From Notospermus geniculatus (lineage: Eukaryota; Nemertea; Pilidiophora; Heteronemertea; Lineidae): 64,000 nucleotides of DNA. The position numbers were made by a program, and so were the translations under genes. The stretch lies in NCBI GenBank assembly GCA_002633025.1, contig NMRB01000012.1, positions 936,422-1,000,421 on the forward strand, given 5' to 3'. The notes beneath the pieces are model-generated. The model ran no database searches and was not told the origin of the DNA. It saw nothing but the letters and a program-made list of their open reading frames with translations. Below, in pieces: positions 19,685-42,518 of this stretch (positions are counted from its first letter, which is position 1; the number at the start of each line of letters is the position of its first letter).

Positions 19685-20580
19685 TAATGAAGAATAGACA
19701 TAGTGCGAAACGACGCTCCCGGGTGTAAACAAACCCGAGGACGAGGTTGTGTACAAATGCACTACGAGTACGAGGGTGCTGTGCAAAGTGGGTTTGTAAA
19801 ATTTGTTTACACCCGGCATGCCCGGGAGCTCGTTTCGCACTATTGAATGCGCCAGGGCCAGGCTAAAATTTTACAATCCCCAATCGTGAATCAAAGTGTG
19901 ATGCTAGGGCCTACGGGTACTATTGCTACGTACAGGAGGCAGTCCCCAACCCCCAACCCTACCGGTACTGCGCCGGTAGGATAGGCCTACTCATCGAGTC
20001 ATACCGGTATCAATGGCAGGCAACCCCACAGACTTTGTACGTTGTCGATGAACGGAACCGATGATCGGCTAAACCTAAACTTAGATTAGAATCCCCTATT
20101 GGAGGTGACTTTGCACACAATCAATCCTATCGTTCGATACGCCTTATTCTGTCAATCGGCGTCCTTTTTGGAGCACTGATCGGGGATTCTTAATTCATTA
20201 CACCCGATGTAGGCCTACTATGTACATTTTGTAATGGGTTATTTTTGTAGTTCGTGTTGCTGCCGCGAGGTGGCTACCTATCAGCAGTCAAAATACCAGT
20301 AAGAGATGGCTTACCGTGCTCCTTTAACATATACAAACTTAGCTATTCATTAATAAACTTTCAATTGTCAATATTTTCAGACTTCCTATTCAAATTTTTG
20401 GTAATTGGGAGTGCAGGGACTGGGAAGTCTTGTATCCTGCAAACCAATTCATAGAAAATAAATGTAAGTACCTATATTTTGCTGCGGTGTAGCTTACATC
20501 ATTGATTGCTACTTCTCAACTACCGGTCTTTTTGCCACAGAAACTTACTATTTGCTTTGGACAGGAACTGAAGTCATTAG

Positions 20581-20766
<186 letters not shown>

Positions 20767-20838
20767 TAAAGTGTCCGGCTGTAGGAAACATCTTGACTGT
20801 GGTTCTTTATCTTTTGGCATCAATGCTTATGTTTCTGA

Positions 20839-20946
<108 letters not shown>

Positions 20947-21110
20947 TGAGACTGAGAAGTCATGCTACATGTAGATCTTGGGAGATTGTCATTGCGTAAT
21001 CCATCCTTTAGGATGAATCATGCGAAGTTGCTGGTGTGGGTTGGGAAACAAAAACTCCATTTCGGAGATGTCACTAGAAAATTCTGTGAAGAAGTTCAAG
21101 TTTTTGCTGA

Positions 21111-21281
<171 letters not shown>

Positions 21282-21285
21282 TGAC

Positions 21286-21463
21286 CCCGGGTGGGAGGGG
21301 GAGGGAGAGCAAGGATAACGACTGGACAAGTTGTGTTTTCCAAATGGAAGCCCAGGAGACAAGGTAAACCTGGGGGGAATGCTGTACCCGGGTGGGAGGG
21401 GGAGGGAGAGCAAGGATAACGACAGGACAAGTTGTGTTTTTCCAAATGGAAGCCCAGGAGACG
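21286..21463. repeat. Local tandem duplication at the left edge of copy B
   Basis: A ~75-bp unit containing GGGTGGGAGGGGGAGGGAGA and AAATGGAAGCCCAGGAGAC occurs twice with a period of about 100 bp. Copy A has it once (1168-1240). No gene. Confidence 0.85.
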
Positions 21464-22910
21464 AGGGGGGGGGCAATGCTGTAATATGTCATGTTGCCTA
21501 TCGGGATTTGTTCTCCTAAGGATAGTTTCCTTTCACATCTTAAAGCGGACTATTCGTGCCGCCTATCTTAAATCGGACTATACATCTTAAAGCGGACTAT
21601 TCGCACAGACTGTTCGCTAAGATTCCACAGAACAGTTTCCGGAGCGGCCGCCGCAATGCATTTACCAGTTGTTGTTACAAATAAAACGGTTTGTTTTATT
21701 ATTTTTGGTTCACTTTGGACAGACACGAACAATCCACTTTAAAAAACTCTTGTGTTCAATGCAAATGTCCATAAGCAAATTTGAGAGGGGTCACTCAAAT
21801 ACACTCCATATGAAAGGGTGATTGAGGTAGCCTCTTCAGACCTTTATTTTCAGGTTGTACCGATTGAGATTCGATGCAATTAATGAAAAGAACGGAGGAA
21901 TTTTCTTTCTATCATACTATTTCATTTTGTTCACAATATTAGTGTCATAACCATGGGTCATTACCTTACAAAACAAAAACCCAGTGACCTCAATAAAATC
22001 AGGTAATCCTTGGGAGCATTGACCAAAACACAGACAGGTTTCAAGATTTATATCATTCATCATGTTCATGGTCAAATTACACGTATAACAAGTGACCTGA
22101 TTTACTGCTCATGTTAATGACACTATTTCTTGCTCAATGAACATAACTTCATTAAGTCAGACAGGCCAGACCATGACCTTGTTAGGCCTATACTGGTATA
22201 CATTTGCAAATTCTGTCTAGTGGGTAAAAAATGCATATCATACACCATAATTACAGTACATGTACTGTAGTCAAAAATTATTCTGCTCTAATGTAGGTTA
22301 ACAGCAATATAAATCTTCTGAATCTATCTAAATTTTCTGCAGTTTTTTAGCCACAAGATAAAAATCCTATCAAGTCATGTTTTGTTGAAGTTTATCTTCC
22401 CCTTCTCCCCAAGCGCTTATCCAACAAATACCACCTCTTCCAGTCATAAGGCATCATTTATTATCAACTGTCACAGTCGCTGTATGGCTATACCTTCTTC
22501 AACCAATATTACCTTATTCACAATAATCTCCATTATTAAAACTAACAATACATGCAATATCACAACTCACATTGGCAACTGTGTTCAGTTTTGCAAGAAG
22601 GTGATTTTCCACCAAATTTGCACCAAAAATAACTCCTGCTTTCACACTTGGTATGAAGGTTCCAATAAATAGGCGCATCAAATGCTATGATCATGTATCC
22701 AAAATCATTATCACAACATTTGTCCTTCCTTAAAGTAACTGCAAGGTCTTCCCATATCCCCACTGTCTTTCATGTGAAATTCAAAGCCAGTTCAAACTTA
22801 ACTGTCGCAACCAAGGAGTAGTCCTGGTATTTAAACTATAAACTTGGCTTTGTATCTGCTCCTTCCAAACTAGTGTACAATATCTACCAGTCCAATTGAT
22901 TCACTCTGTA
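21464..22910. other. 3' flank of GLRX5 copy B
   Basis: Counterpart of 1241-2699: CGGACTATTCG-containing inverted-repeat remnants at the left, then AT-rich GLRX5 3' flank. Nothing coding is supported. Confidence 0.5.
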
Positions 22911-23552
22911 CTAGGAATCAGTTTTGTTTTCTCTGTCCAATAAAGCAGAACGAATTCCTGCTTTTTTCAATTCCTCAATAAGATTACCATTCTTATGCAT
23001 TTCAAGCATGATATCACATCCTCCAAGAAATTCTCCATCCAAATATACTTGAGGTATCGTTGGCCAATTTGAATAGTCTTTTATACCTGAAATGACAACA
23101 AGCATTAAAGCAATACCAATGAATGCGGCAATGACAGCAAAAAAAATCGCATTAATAATTCAAATGACAGTCATGGATCTTATTTTGCATATGTCTTGGT
23201 AGGCCTAGGCCTGAATGGTAGGGCCTAGAGGCCAGTAAGAAGGTGTTCTTCTTGGGGGGGGGGGGCGGGGGCGGNGGGTGGCTGACTTACCTTGTCTAAC
23301 ATCATCGTCCTCCAGGACATTCACAGAATCGAAGTCCTCCACCCCGTGAAATCGGAGGATCTGGACGACACCGTTGCTGAAGCCACAGCGAGGGGCATCA
23401 GGAGTGCCCTTCATGAAGACAACCACTTTGCTTCCCTTCACGGTTGCTTCTATACGTCCTTGTACACTTTCTTTTGTAGAGTAGGAGGCATTTACAATTC
23501 TGCACAAAGACTGCCTAAAATTTAATCTCGAAATACTTCGAAAAAGAGCCAT
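22911..23552 (-). CDS. GLRX5: Mitochondrial monothiol glutaredoxin 5, copy B
   Basis: Exons 23552-23291 and 23086-22911 (minus strand) encode 145 residues with the same structure as copy A: presequence, CGFS active site, TIPQVY and GGCDI motifs. The changes relative to copy A (for example [11 protein letters not shown] in the presequence linker and LIEEL near the end) avoid the catalytic and glutathione-binding positions. The intron has a G homopolymer with an N at 275 bases past 23000, where about 40 bp seen in copy A are missing. Same role and head-to-head relation to MCM8 as copy A. Confidence 0.93.
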
Positions 23553-24242
23553 TTTGAACCCGAAAAGTGAAACAACTTTGAGACGACAGGAGTATCAACG
23601 TTGTTGCAGTCGTTTTCCACGACGGCCGTGTACAGCAAGGGAAAAACTAGGGTTCAATGGAACCGGTGCCGCAGAGTTTACAGCAGAAAAAAGTGTGCGG
23701 AAAATTTGACTTTTTCATGTTTTTTGCGGTGAATAAAAGACAGTTATCGTGATTATTGAGGTAAGTTAGTAACAAAAAAGTAATATACTTATTTATATTT
23801 GGTGATGAACGTATAGGCGTCCATTCGTTGTATGTACCGTACCTAAGGTGAATTCGCAAGATTCGTTTCAGACGTGGTGACGCCTCCTCCTGCTGGATAT
23901 AGGCCTAAAACCATAGGCTATGATTAATAGGAAAATGCTGCACAAATTTGATCTATTTTCGGACAGAACAACGCCGCCCATCCATGGGCATGAGCACCAA
24001 TTACCATTGGGACTGTGGTCCGTATGCCTATAGGCCTGGATATAGCACGTTGTGCCAGCATGGTAATGGTTGCGCAGGATTCTCTAGGCCAGGCCTATTG
24101 TAGGTAATCACGCCGGCAGCACGGCCGGGTCCGTGCGGCGTGGGTGTCTAGATTTATTATGATGTCATTTTTGTGCTTTTGTCTTTTTTCTCTACAGTGT
24201 TGATTCCACATGAGTTAGACTGAAAACTGCAAGCCTACCATT

Positions 24243-32706
<8,464 letters not shown>

Positions 32707-33480
32707 AATCAGAATTCAATATTCACTCTCAACTTTCCCTGGTGGGCCTTGAAGTGTACAGGGGTCGTATTTCGCAGGATAACTCCTGTTGTTGGGCAAA
32801 AGCAAAGGTCACAGTCATGTGTTCAAAACATTATCCTTTATTTTACATATTTACAGTGAAACCTGAGCATATAATAAATAATAAATAACAGTACCGGTAC
32901 ATGTTAATAAAACCATACAAAATCAGTATATATTGCCTAGCAGTGAAATATTTTTCCTCCGCCCTTTGTCAGTGGCCACATTTGATCGTAGGACTTAGAG
33001 CTAAGTAACCTTTGCCATTTTTTCTCGTTACATACATGTATGTTACAAAATAATACATGACATGACTTGAGTATTACCAACTCAAAGTACAAGCCTGAGT
33101 CATTGGATTGAAGGCCATTCCACCGGGGAGTGTGAGAATTCTGCTGTATAGTGCAATACAAATGTCATCACAAGTTTTGTACTGGAGTGCCTCACAAAGG
33201 AACTCTTACATCGAAATTCAGAGTAAGTTTATCACAGAACAGAGACATCACAATAATCCTTAGGACTAGAAAATAAGAGTGCAAATAAGAGTGCATCATA
33301 TCATTGACTATCACTGAACTTGGAAAATTGGTCAGTTTTGCAGAACATGCACTTGTATGTATGTTTATACATCGTCCTTGCCCAAGCAACGAAAAGGATT
33401 GCTTTCAGAGTTCCTCAAAGCAAGCACTGAGAAATTTTCCAAACTAATTGAAATCTCTAAAGTTTTAACATCCTGTGTTC
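32707..33480. other. Convergent 3' flanks of MCM8 and ARF-like 1 (copy B)
   Basis: Equivalent to 13009-13743. It contains the MCM8 3' end and the antisense 3' UTR of ARF-like 1, with several small indels relative to copy A. No gene. Confidence 0.6.
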
Positions 33481-34776
33481 TCATTTGCCGTCTCTGTTGT
33501 GCTCCTTCACAAGCCGTGACATTTCGTGCATGGCTTCGTAAAGACCGTCCCCACTCGTGGCTGTGGCACCCTGGATATGCCACTTTGACTTAAGCTGCCT
33601 GAGGTTTAGTTTGTCTACCAGTTCAAAGGGAGTCATTGCATCTGGAAAGGGATAGAAAAATCCATTGATAAGATGTCAGTTAGATTGCTGTGGTATCTCA
33701 CCGACTCTTTATAAGACTTCATTTTCTTTTTACTGCCAATCTGTAATTGTTATAGTTTTACAAATAAAAGCCTGTTAAATTGTTTAAGCCGTGTATTTAT
33801 GGAAATTGAACTGATATCATTTAGAAATCAAGTTTACAAATCAACCAGCTCAGCCACTTCAGATGTATCCAAATCAAGTAGCAGGTTGTTGGTAACTTAC
33901 TCGGTAAATCTTGTTTGTTAGCTATCACTACAACAGGCACATTTGCCATCTCTGGGAAATCCATGATGCCAAAAAGTTCATCCTTTGCCTCAGGGACCCG
34001 AACCCTGTCTGAACTGTCCACTACAAACACCAAGCCTGGAAACAAAACAAAATGAAATTATTTTCACCTCCTGAATTCAGAGATTGTCGGGCGTGTTTTG
34101 CTTGAACGTGATGATACACGTATTTACTTTGTACTATTATAGAAAGAACTATGGATTGAGAGGCTATTGCCTACGTTATATTACCGGTACAAGTTTGGTG
34201 GGTAAATTGAAAAATATGACATACCGTCACTGTTTGTGTAATAGTGTCTCCACAATTGTCTGATCTTCTCCTGGCCACCAACATCCCATACTGTGAACGA
34301 GACTCCCTTACATGGTGATACTTCTTCAACATTGAAGCCGATTGTTGGAATTGTGGCAACTGTTTCATTCAGCTTTATCTTGTAGAGGATGGTTGTTTTC
34401 CCTGAAAGAATACGATAGTGGCCGTAGTGGAACTTGCGTCAAAGTTTACAGCGATTATATTTCTAACCCCACATGAAGAGGCGGTGATGGTTCTAATGGT
34501 TTTTGTTTGCTGTCATATCAAAAAAAATTTGCAATTGAAATGTCTTTTGATTTGGAGTGTAAAGTGAACATGCATGAAGAGCCAGATTCTGTTTACCAAA
34601 TATTTTGGCCAAGGGGCAGCTGAGTGTAATACACAGAATTTCTCTATAAATTCAGTTGAAAGACGGTGGAAATGTAACTTACCTGCAGCATCCAATCCAA
34701 GCAGCAGAATTCGAGCTGGCCTCCCTTTGTTAAACTCAGAAAGAAGTGTAGCTAATCTGCTGAAGAATAATCCCAT
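33481..34776 (-). CDS. ARF-like small GTPase 1, copy B (complete)
   Basis: Exons 34776-34683, 34401-34225, 34035-33901 and 33641-33481 join to 188 residues. Visible motifs are MGLFF at the start (glycine 2 for possible myristoylation), GLDAAGKT P-loop (27-34), [10 protein letters not shown] switch [18 protein letters not shown] switch II, ANKQDLP guanine recognition, and [11 protein letters not shown]. Switches and P-loop are canonical ARF, while the region after ANKQDLP is diverged from ARF1-6. I therefore call it ARF-like rather than naming an ortholog. It is the tandem neighbour and paralog of ARF-like 2, with related 3' UTRs. In copy A this gene has lost exon 1. Confidence 0.9.
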
Positions 34777-35250
34777 GTTTCTTGACTGACTCTGACACTG
34801 AGAAGTGAAGACCTTTAAAGATAATTAGTGTCCAAGCTTGTGTGCTTCTCGGCCTCAAAATGAACCAATGATATCCATAGCCACATTCTGGGCTTTTATA
34901 CAAACCTAGACAAGTCACCAGCATGGTCATTGCAACGTGTTAAGTATTGACAGCTCACATTTCATGCTGAGGCCAGCAATGTTTACATCTGCTGGTAATT
35001 CCACGTTGGAACACATGACGGCATCAAAATTACTCCCGCATTGGGGATTTCCCAGGTATTGTCAATCTCGTCCATAGAGGCCAACCGGTCCTGGATTCGA
35101 GGTTGGGCACGTGCCCAGTCCCGTAGGCACAGCGACAGGCGACTGAAACTGTCAATGGGAGAGGTTAAAGGAAAAGTCCTGAATCATTTTCAGTTGGATG
35201 CTTGGAAAATAATTTCAGAAACATACTGGGGAAACGTGCATCATTTGAAA
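34777..35250. other. Upstream flank of ARF-like 1
   Basis: About 470 bp upstream of the ARF-like 1 start with no recognisable gene. Part of it (34900-35045) resembles the ARF-like 2 upstream region (GACAAGTCAC..AGCATGGTC, GGCCAGCAATGTTTACATC), so the promoter was duplicated along with the gene. Confidence 0.5.
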
Positions 35251-36148
35251 TACAGGATGTTCCAAAAATTTGCTACAAATATAAAACCATAAGAAGTTTA
35301 TATCCTTTTCGATACTGATATCTAGTCATCTTATAGCGTATCTCAGGGAGTTTTATCTGTGGCATTTATTTCTAATTTGACCTCTAATCGTCATAACTCA
35401 GTTTGTAAGAGTTATGACGATTTTCCACAAAGTAAAAAATTGCACGTTTTTCAAGTCCGACATTTCACAGGATGTGCTCAATATGCGCACCGCGGCGGTT
35501 CATTCATTCAAAGTTTCTGAGGAGTTCCGGCTCCTCTGGTTCGGTCACATCTTCCTTTGGAAACATTATGAATAGTTCTATCAGTTCGAAACTTCTTTAT
35601 AGTCCTCCGTCTTTCTTTCGGGAGCTTTTCTAATTCCAAAATGACGTCGATATTCCCTTTCAGTTTTCACAATCGATAATTTGGTCTCGAAGTAGAATTT
35701 CACCAGTTTCCCTTTTTGCTCGACTGTCAGAGGCATAATGGATTGGTCTCGAACTACATCAAAAGAAATTCCTGACATACGTGTATATCTTGGATGTGTG
35801 AAAAATGCAGAATGCAGGGCCGGATCCAGGTTTCAGAAATACGGAGGGCACAACCCTGAGGGCGAAGCCCTCAGTTGGCGCATACCAGAGGTGCGGACAC
35901 ACGAAGGGGGGGGGTCCGAGGAGCATCCCCCTCAGTGGAAAATTTGAAAAATCAAAGCTCGGAGATGCGATTTCCCAGCATCCTGGACATGAAATACTAG
36001 AAAATACTAGACGATTCTTCCAAAAAATGCAGTAAAAAATCATTGTCCCGCAAAAAATACGGGGGGCACGTGCCCCATGTGCCCCCCTCTAAATCCGGGC
36101 CTGGAATGAGGTCAGACTTTATTGTGGCACCTTTTTGGACACACTGTA
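35251..36148 (-). mobile_element. Degenerate Tc1/mariner-like transposon remnant
   Basis: The ends TACAGGATGTTCCAAAAA (35251) and, on the minus strand, TACAGTGTGTCCAAAAAG (36148) look like diverged terminal repeats. On the minus strand a frame from 35778 encodes VEQKGKLVKFYFETKLS then TEREYRRHFGIRKAP, resembling the helix-turn-helix N-terminus (DUF4817-type) of mariner-related transposases. Near 35490 a short frame ends RRGAHIEHIL followed by a stop, the usual look of such a transposase C-terminus. The catalytic core is missing, so this is a dead internally deleted copy. It is interrupted by another element at 35815-36103. Confidence 0.6.
35815..36103. mobile_element. 289-bp inverted-repeat element nested in the mariner remnant
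   Basis: The ends CAGGGCCGGATCCAGG (35815) and, reversed, CAGGCCCGGATTTAGAGG (36103) form short terminal repeats. The right part has the palindrome GGGGCACGTGCCCC. The element is flanked by a 5-bp direct repeat GAATG (35810-35814 and 36104-36108). Confidence 0.65.
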
Positions 36149-36394
36149 CGAAAGAATCGCATGGAAACGTGGTCAACCTTCTGGCGCGCGCACGTGCAAG
36201 ATTCCTTGGCGGGAACTTGTATTCCGTAGCGATATAGCCACGAGAGGATGGGTTTACGTGACTTGCTGACGAATTACCTCCGCCCTCCCCTTTTGATAAT
36301 GTGGTAAAAAGAGCCAACAAATGAAAGGCATTTGTAAACCGCACCGGGAAACGCAGCATTTGACGGTTCGGTCGTAACCACCTGCTAGACTACG

Positions 36395-36540
36395 GCTGCT
36401 TTTCCACGAGACGTTTGCGGACGCGGTTCCTGTGGCGGGAGCGGGTGCGGGTGAAAGCTAATGGGAAATACGTTGGATCGATTTTTTCCACCCGCGCCCG
36501 CCTTCTATTCCGCGTCCGCAAACGTGTGGAAAAGCAGCCT
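36395..36540. mobile_element. ~145-bp GC-rich inverted-repeat element
   Basis: The arms GGCTGCTTTTCCACGAGACG (36395) and its complement at the right end (CGTGTGGAAAAGCAGCC) enclose a short core. Arms of about 33 bp include TTTGCGGACGCGG. Only the right portion is present in copy A, directly after the N at 14651. Confidence 0.75.
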
Positions 36541-36640
36541 ACCGGTGCTAGCATTTCCCGCCGGGTTTCCCGCTGCGGCTTGCCGCACAGTGCGTCAGAG
36601 GCGCACATGGACGGCAAATTCTCAATGCGGTAGGGTTGTT

Positions 36641-36830
36641 CACGGGGATCTGGGGAGTTGTTATCAAATTATTGACGATGTTCGAGGTTACTGACAATGT
36701 TCGGGGGTCGAACAACACACGGTTACTGACAACACACGTAGAGCTAGCTCTACGTGTTGTTCGACCCCCGAACATTGTCAGTAACCTCGAACATCGTCAA
36801 TAATTTGATAACAACTCCCCAGATCCCCGT
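36641..36830. mobile_element. 190-bp hairpin element, present only in copy B
   Basis: A near-perfect foldback begins CACGGGGATCTGGGGAGTTG and ends with its complement. It is flanked by an 8-bp direct repeat GGGTTGTT (36633-36640 and 36831-36838). Copy A has GGGTTGTT once and no insert (near 14845). The 8-bp duplication fits a hAT-type nonautonomous transposon. Confidence 0.88.
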
Positions 36831-36838
36831 GGGTTGTT

Positions 36839-37632
36839 GGACGTCATTCAGCCGGTGTTATATCTGCCAGTGTTTCTGTGTGTCAGTATGTCCCTTTTTT
36901 GTTTTGGACTAACACAGGCAGGTAGATCGACACGTTTCTCTGTATGCCCTATTGTCATGTCTCACCTTATTCTGTCAGGCAATAGGAAGGGAACAGTCAC
37001 AGATGGGGAACACTGAAAAACCTTACACCAGGTCACTCGACATTAAAACGCCACTGTTGATATTTTCATGATGGGCCTTGGATTCCCGTGGAATAGGCGC
37101 ACATTGACGCCAAATCTCTTTAAAGTCGACTGACCCGGCTGAATGAAGAGCCCAGCAGCGTTGTCACAGCCGTCAATGTGCGCCTAGCTTTAGGCTATGC
37201 GCACATTAACGGCAAATGTCAATGCGGTAGAGTCGATTGACCGGCTGAGAGTCCAGCAGGGTTGGGTCAGTCGACTTTGAAAAACATCCCTGTCGCATTG
37301 AAATGTGCCGTCAATGTGCGCTTGGCTTCACTCTTGTTGTGGTTGGTAAAAAGGGGCAGTGACAAGTGTTCAAAACATTGTCCTTTATTTTGCATATTTA
37401 CAGAGCTACCTGAGCGTAATTAGTCCAATGCATCGGAATTATCACATTCGGAATAAGTTTATCACAGTAGAGACATCACAGTAATTCCTAGGACCAGATT
37501 ATAATAGAACACTGAAAACTCAGAAAATTGTTGGTTTTGCAGTGATGCAAAATGCAGTAGGCATCGTCCTTGCCCAAAAAATGAAAGGCATTGCTTTCAA
37601 AGTTCCTCCCAATCAAGCACAAATTGTCCATA
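36839..37632. other. Between ARF-like genes, copy B: small inverted-repeat fragments
   Basis: Equivalent to 14846-15651. It contains fragments with GCGCACATTGACGCC-type ends and the 3' UTR of ARF-like 2. No protein gene is supported. Confidence 0.55.
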
Positions 37633-38848
37633 CTAATTGAATAAATTTAGGTTGCATCTTCTTTCCCTGTTGTGCTCCCTCAGAAGTCGTAACATTTCGA
37701 GCATAGCTTCATGAAGACCATCCCCACTCGTGGCTGTGGCACCCTGGATATGCCACTTTGACTTAAGCTGCCTGAGGTTTAGTTTGTCAACCAGTTCAAA
37801 GGTAGTCATTGCATCTGGAAAAAATATGAAAATATCCCTTGATATGTCAGTTACATGTAGACTATTAAGTATCTCACTGTCTTTAGTGATTGGATTGGAC
37901 TGACTTTTACACTTCATTTTCTTTGTACTGCCAAACCTGTTGTGGAATTGAACTGAATACATTTGGAAAGAAGTCTACAAAGCAACCAACTTAAACCAAG
38001 CAGCAGGATGTTGGTAACTTACTTGGTAAATCTTGTTTGTTGGCTATCACTACAACTGGCACATTTGCCATCGCTGGGAAATCCATGATGCCAAAAAGTT
38101 CATCCTTTGCCTCAGTGACCCGTGCCCTGTCAGAACTATCAACTACAAATACCAAGCCTGAAAATATGAATTTCAGAAAGAAGTATGGATCAACAGGAAC
38201 AGTAAATGCAACTCTGCGCAATTCATGATATACCATTCGTAAAATCATGGAGGTATGGTAAAAAAACTACCATCGTTGTGACTGTAATAGTATCTCCACA
38301 AGTGTCTGTCCTGGCCACCAACATCCCACAGTGTGAACGTGACTCCTTCACATGGTGAAACATCTTCAACATGGAAGCCTATTGTTGTAGTTGTGGCAAC
38401 TGTTTTATTCAGCTTTAGCTTGTAGAGAATGGTTGTTTTCCCTGAAAGAGTAAGATGGTAACTGTGGTGGAACGAAGTACATGTAGTTCTCTGTTCAGCG
38501 ATAATAATTTTAACCCCACATTCGAAGAGAGGATGGTAAAATCTTAGTTTTTGTTTGCTGTCAGATCGAAATTTTTGAAGGACGGTAAACCAACCTCTGA
38601 GGAATTGATATGCCCGACTGTTGAGTAGGAATTAAAATGAAATGAGACTGAATTAAAATAAAATGGCTAGGCCCTTGGAGGAATTGCTACCTATGACTGC
38701 TGGTGGTCATGTAGAATTCTGTGCTACGAAATCAGATGTAACTTTCATTACCTGCAGCATCCAAACCAAGCAGGAGAATTCGAGCTGGTCCCCCTTTGCC
38801 AAAGTCAGCAAAGCGCAGCGCAGCAAGCTTGTTGAGGACTAAGCCCAT
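37633..38848 (-). CDS. ARF-like small GTPase 2, copy B
   Basis: Exons 38848-38752, 38441-38271, 38157-38023 and 37814-37633 encode 194 residues, exon lengths identical to copy A. The same switch I change (TTTTIGFHVE) and the same two-residue loss after GGQ are present, so these are fixed features rather than sequencing errors. P-loop GLDAAGKT, ANKQDLP and ATSGDGL are intact, so nucleotide binding should be preserved. Effector binding or GTPase-activator sensitivity could differ from ARF-like 1. Copy B reads NKTVATT where copy A reads KKTVATT. Confidence 0.88.
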
Positions 38849-39438
38849 GTTTCTTGACTGGTGGTGAGAGACATTAGAATAAAGTGATCACTTTAGATTT
38901 ATCAAAGCTCTTGACATGCTTCCTTGGACAAAATGAACCTTTTTTACAAGCCTGGACAAGTCACTAGCATGGTCGACCGGTCATTGCAACGTGGTACGTA
39001 TTTGTTGATTTGACAGCTGATACAAGTTGCAACCACGTGAGCTGCTGAGCATGAGGCCAGCAATGTTTACATCTGATCAGCTGCTGATGGAAATTCCACG
39101 TTGGCGCGAATGACGTCATCAAAATTACTTCCGCGTTCGGGGATTCCCCGGTGATTATATTTGTTCAGAGCAAATTTTTGACCTTTTGAGACATCCATGC
39201 AATTACTTTGAAACTACTTTACCAGTTAATCATCACAAAGAGCTGATGAACTCATTGAGTCATGCTTCATTAACCCTAATTGGCTTGATCAGTAAACGCA
39301 CTTTGCAATTCTCGCCGATTCTCGCGACGCCAACGAGAAATTCACGCCATTTTTGCCGAAGAGAAGGAGTTCACGAATGAAATTACGGAATAGCCAAAAT
39401 ATCCCCTCCTGAATCATCATTCAGCTAGATATCTAGAA
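38849..39438. promoter_or_regulatory. Head-to-head ARF-like 2 / RAB4 intergenic region (copy B)
   Basis: 590 bp between divergent start codons, closely matching 16913-17504. A TGACGTCA octamer is conserved near 39110. Confidence 0.45.
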
Positions 39439-41599
<2,161 letters not shown>

Positions 41600-42490
41600 A
41601 ATTAAAATGCATGCGGTCCAGCCAAAATTATACATTCTGTAGTCATCATAATATAAAACTGAAGAATAATGAAAGTGGTCGTTTCATGGTACCACACGAG
41701 GCATTGGAACATGGGAAGAAATTGTGGGAAATGTGACTTTCTGAAGGAAACTGGCAAAGCTATAATCAAAAGGACATAATGACTAATACTTTGGAAGGGA
41801 AGAGCTATTATTGGGATTGCAAGTACAATCCTTCACAGAGAGTGTACCGTCAAAGCCAGGGGAAATTGGAGCTTATTCATCGGACTTATTTCTGGTAAGA
41901 AACTACAAGTGGGATCAGTATAGGCCCCCCTATTGGAAAATATTTGTTGCCATAACCAACAAGGGTGCAAGTAAGTGAACCTTAGCAGTCCAGTGGCCTA
42001 TTTCCAAATGAAAATTGAATGGTCAGTACATGGTAGCCAGAATAAAGATGGAATGAAGTCCTTAAATATGTGGCTTGTTCTGAATGGGAAAATTCATGGC
42101 TGCATTCTAAACAAGGACGGAGTGTAATCTTTAATTACATGTAATTGGCTTATGAGAAATTGGAATGTAGTCACTTGACCTGGGGTGTGGGATATTTTTG
42201 ATTGAACTCTATAATTGTTAGCAAAAAACAAACAGTAGTCTTTGTTTTAAAGTTACTCAGTTAGGCCTACATGAATTAAATGAAAAATTCCTATTGTTTA
42301 ATGGAGAAAATATGACAATAGCATAATCGCAGAAGTATGGTGCCCTTTGGCAGTTAGCGCAGGTCAGTAGGTGCTACGAATAAAGTCTAGTAAATGCTTC
42401 TACTTCAATTTTGTACATGACACATTGATATATATTTGTGCAGTAAAAATGAAGTAAAAGCATTTACAAGTATTTATTGGTAGTACACAG
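41600..42490. other. RAB4 3' flank
   Basis: AT-rich sequence after the RAB4 stop, probably 3' UTR at its left end. Short open frames here are not supported by motifs. Nothing else recognised. Confidence 0.5.
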
Positions 42491-42518
42491 CTTAGGATAT
42501 CCCTCAAAGGTTGCTATA

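Larger units (their letters stand above)
17701..19930. repeat. Split direct repeat inside RAB4 intron 1 (copy A)
   Basis: The segment 17701-17849 recurs at 18832-18969 with only a few differences, and its continuation (AATCGTGAATCAAAGTGTGA) recurs at 19882. The second copy is interrupted by 912 bp (18970-19881). The arrangement looks like two versions of the same intron segment placed one after the other, one with and one without an insertion. Confidence 0.75.
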
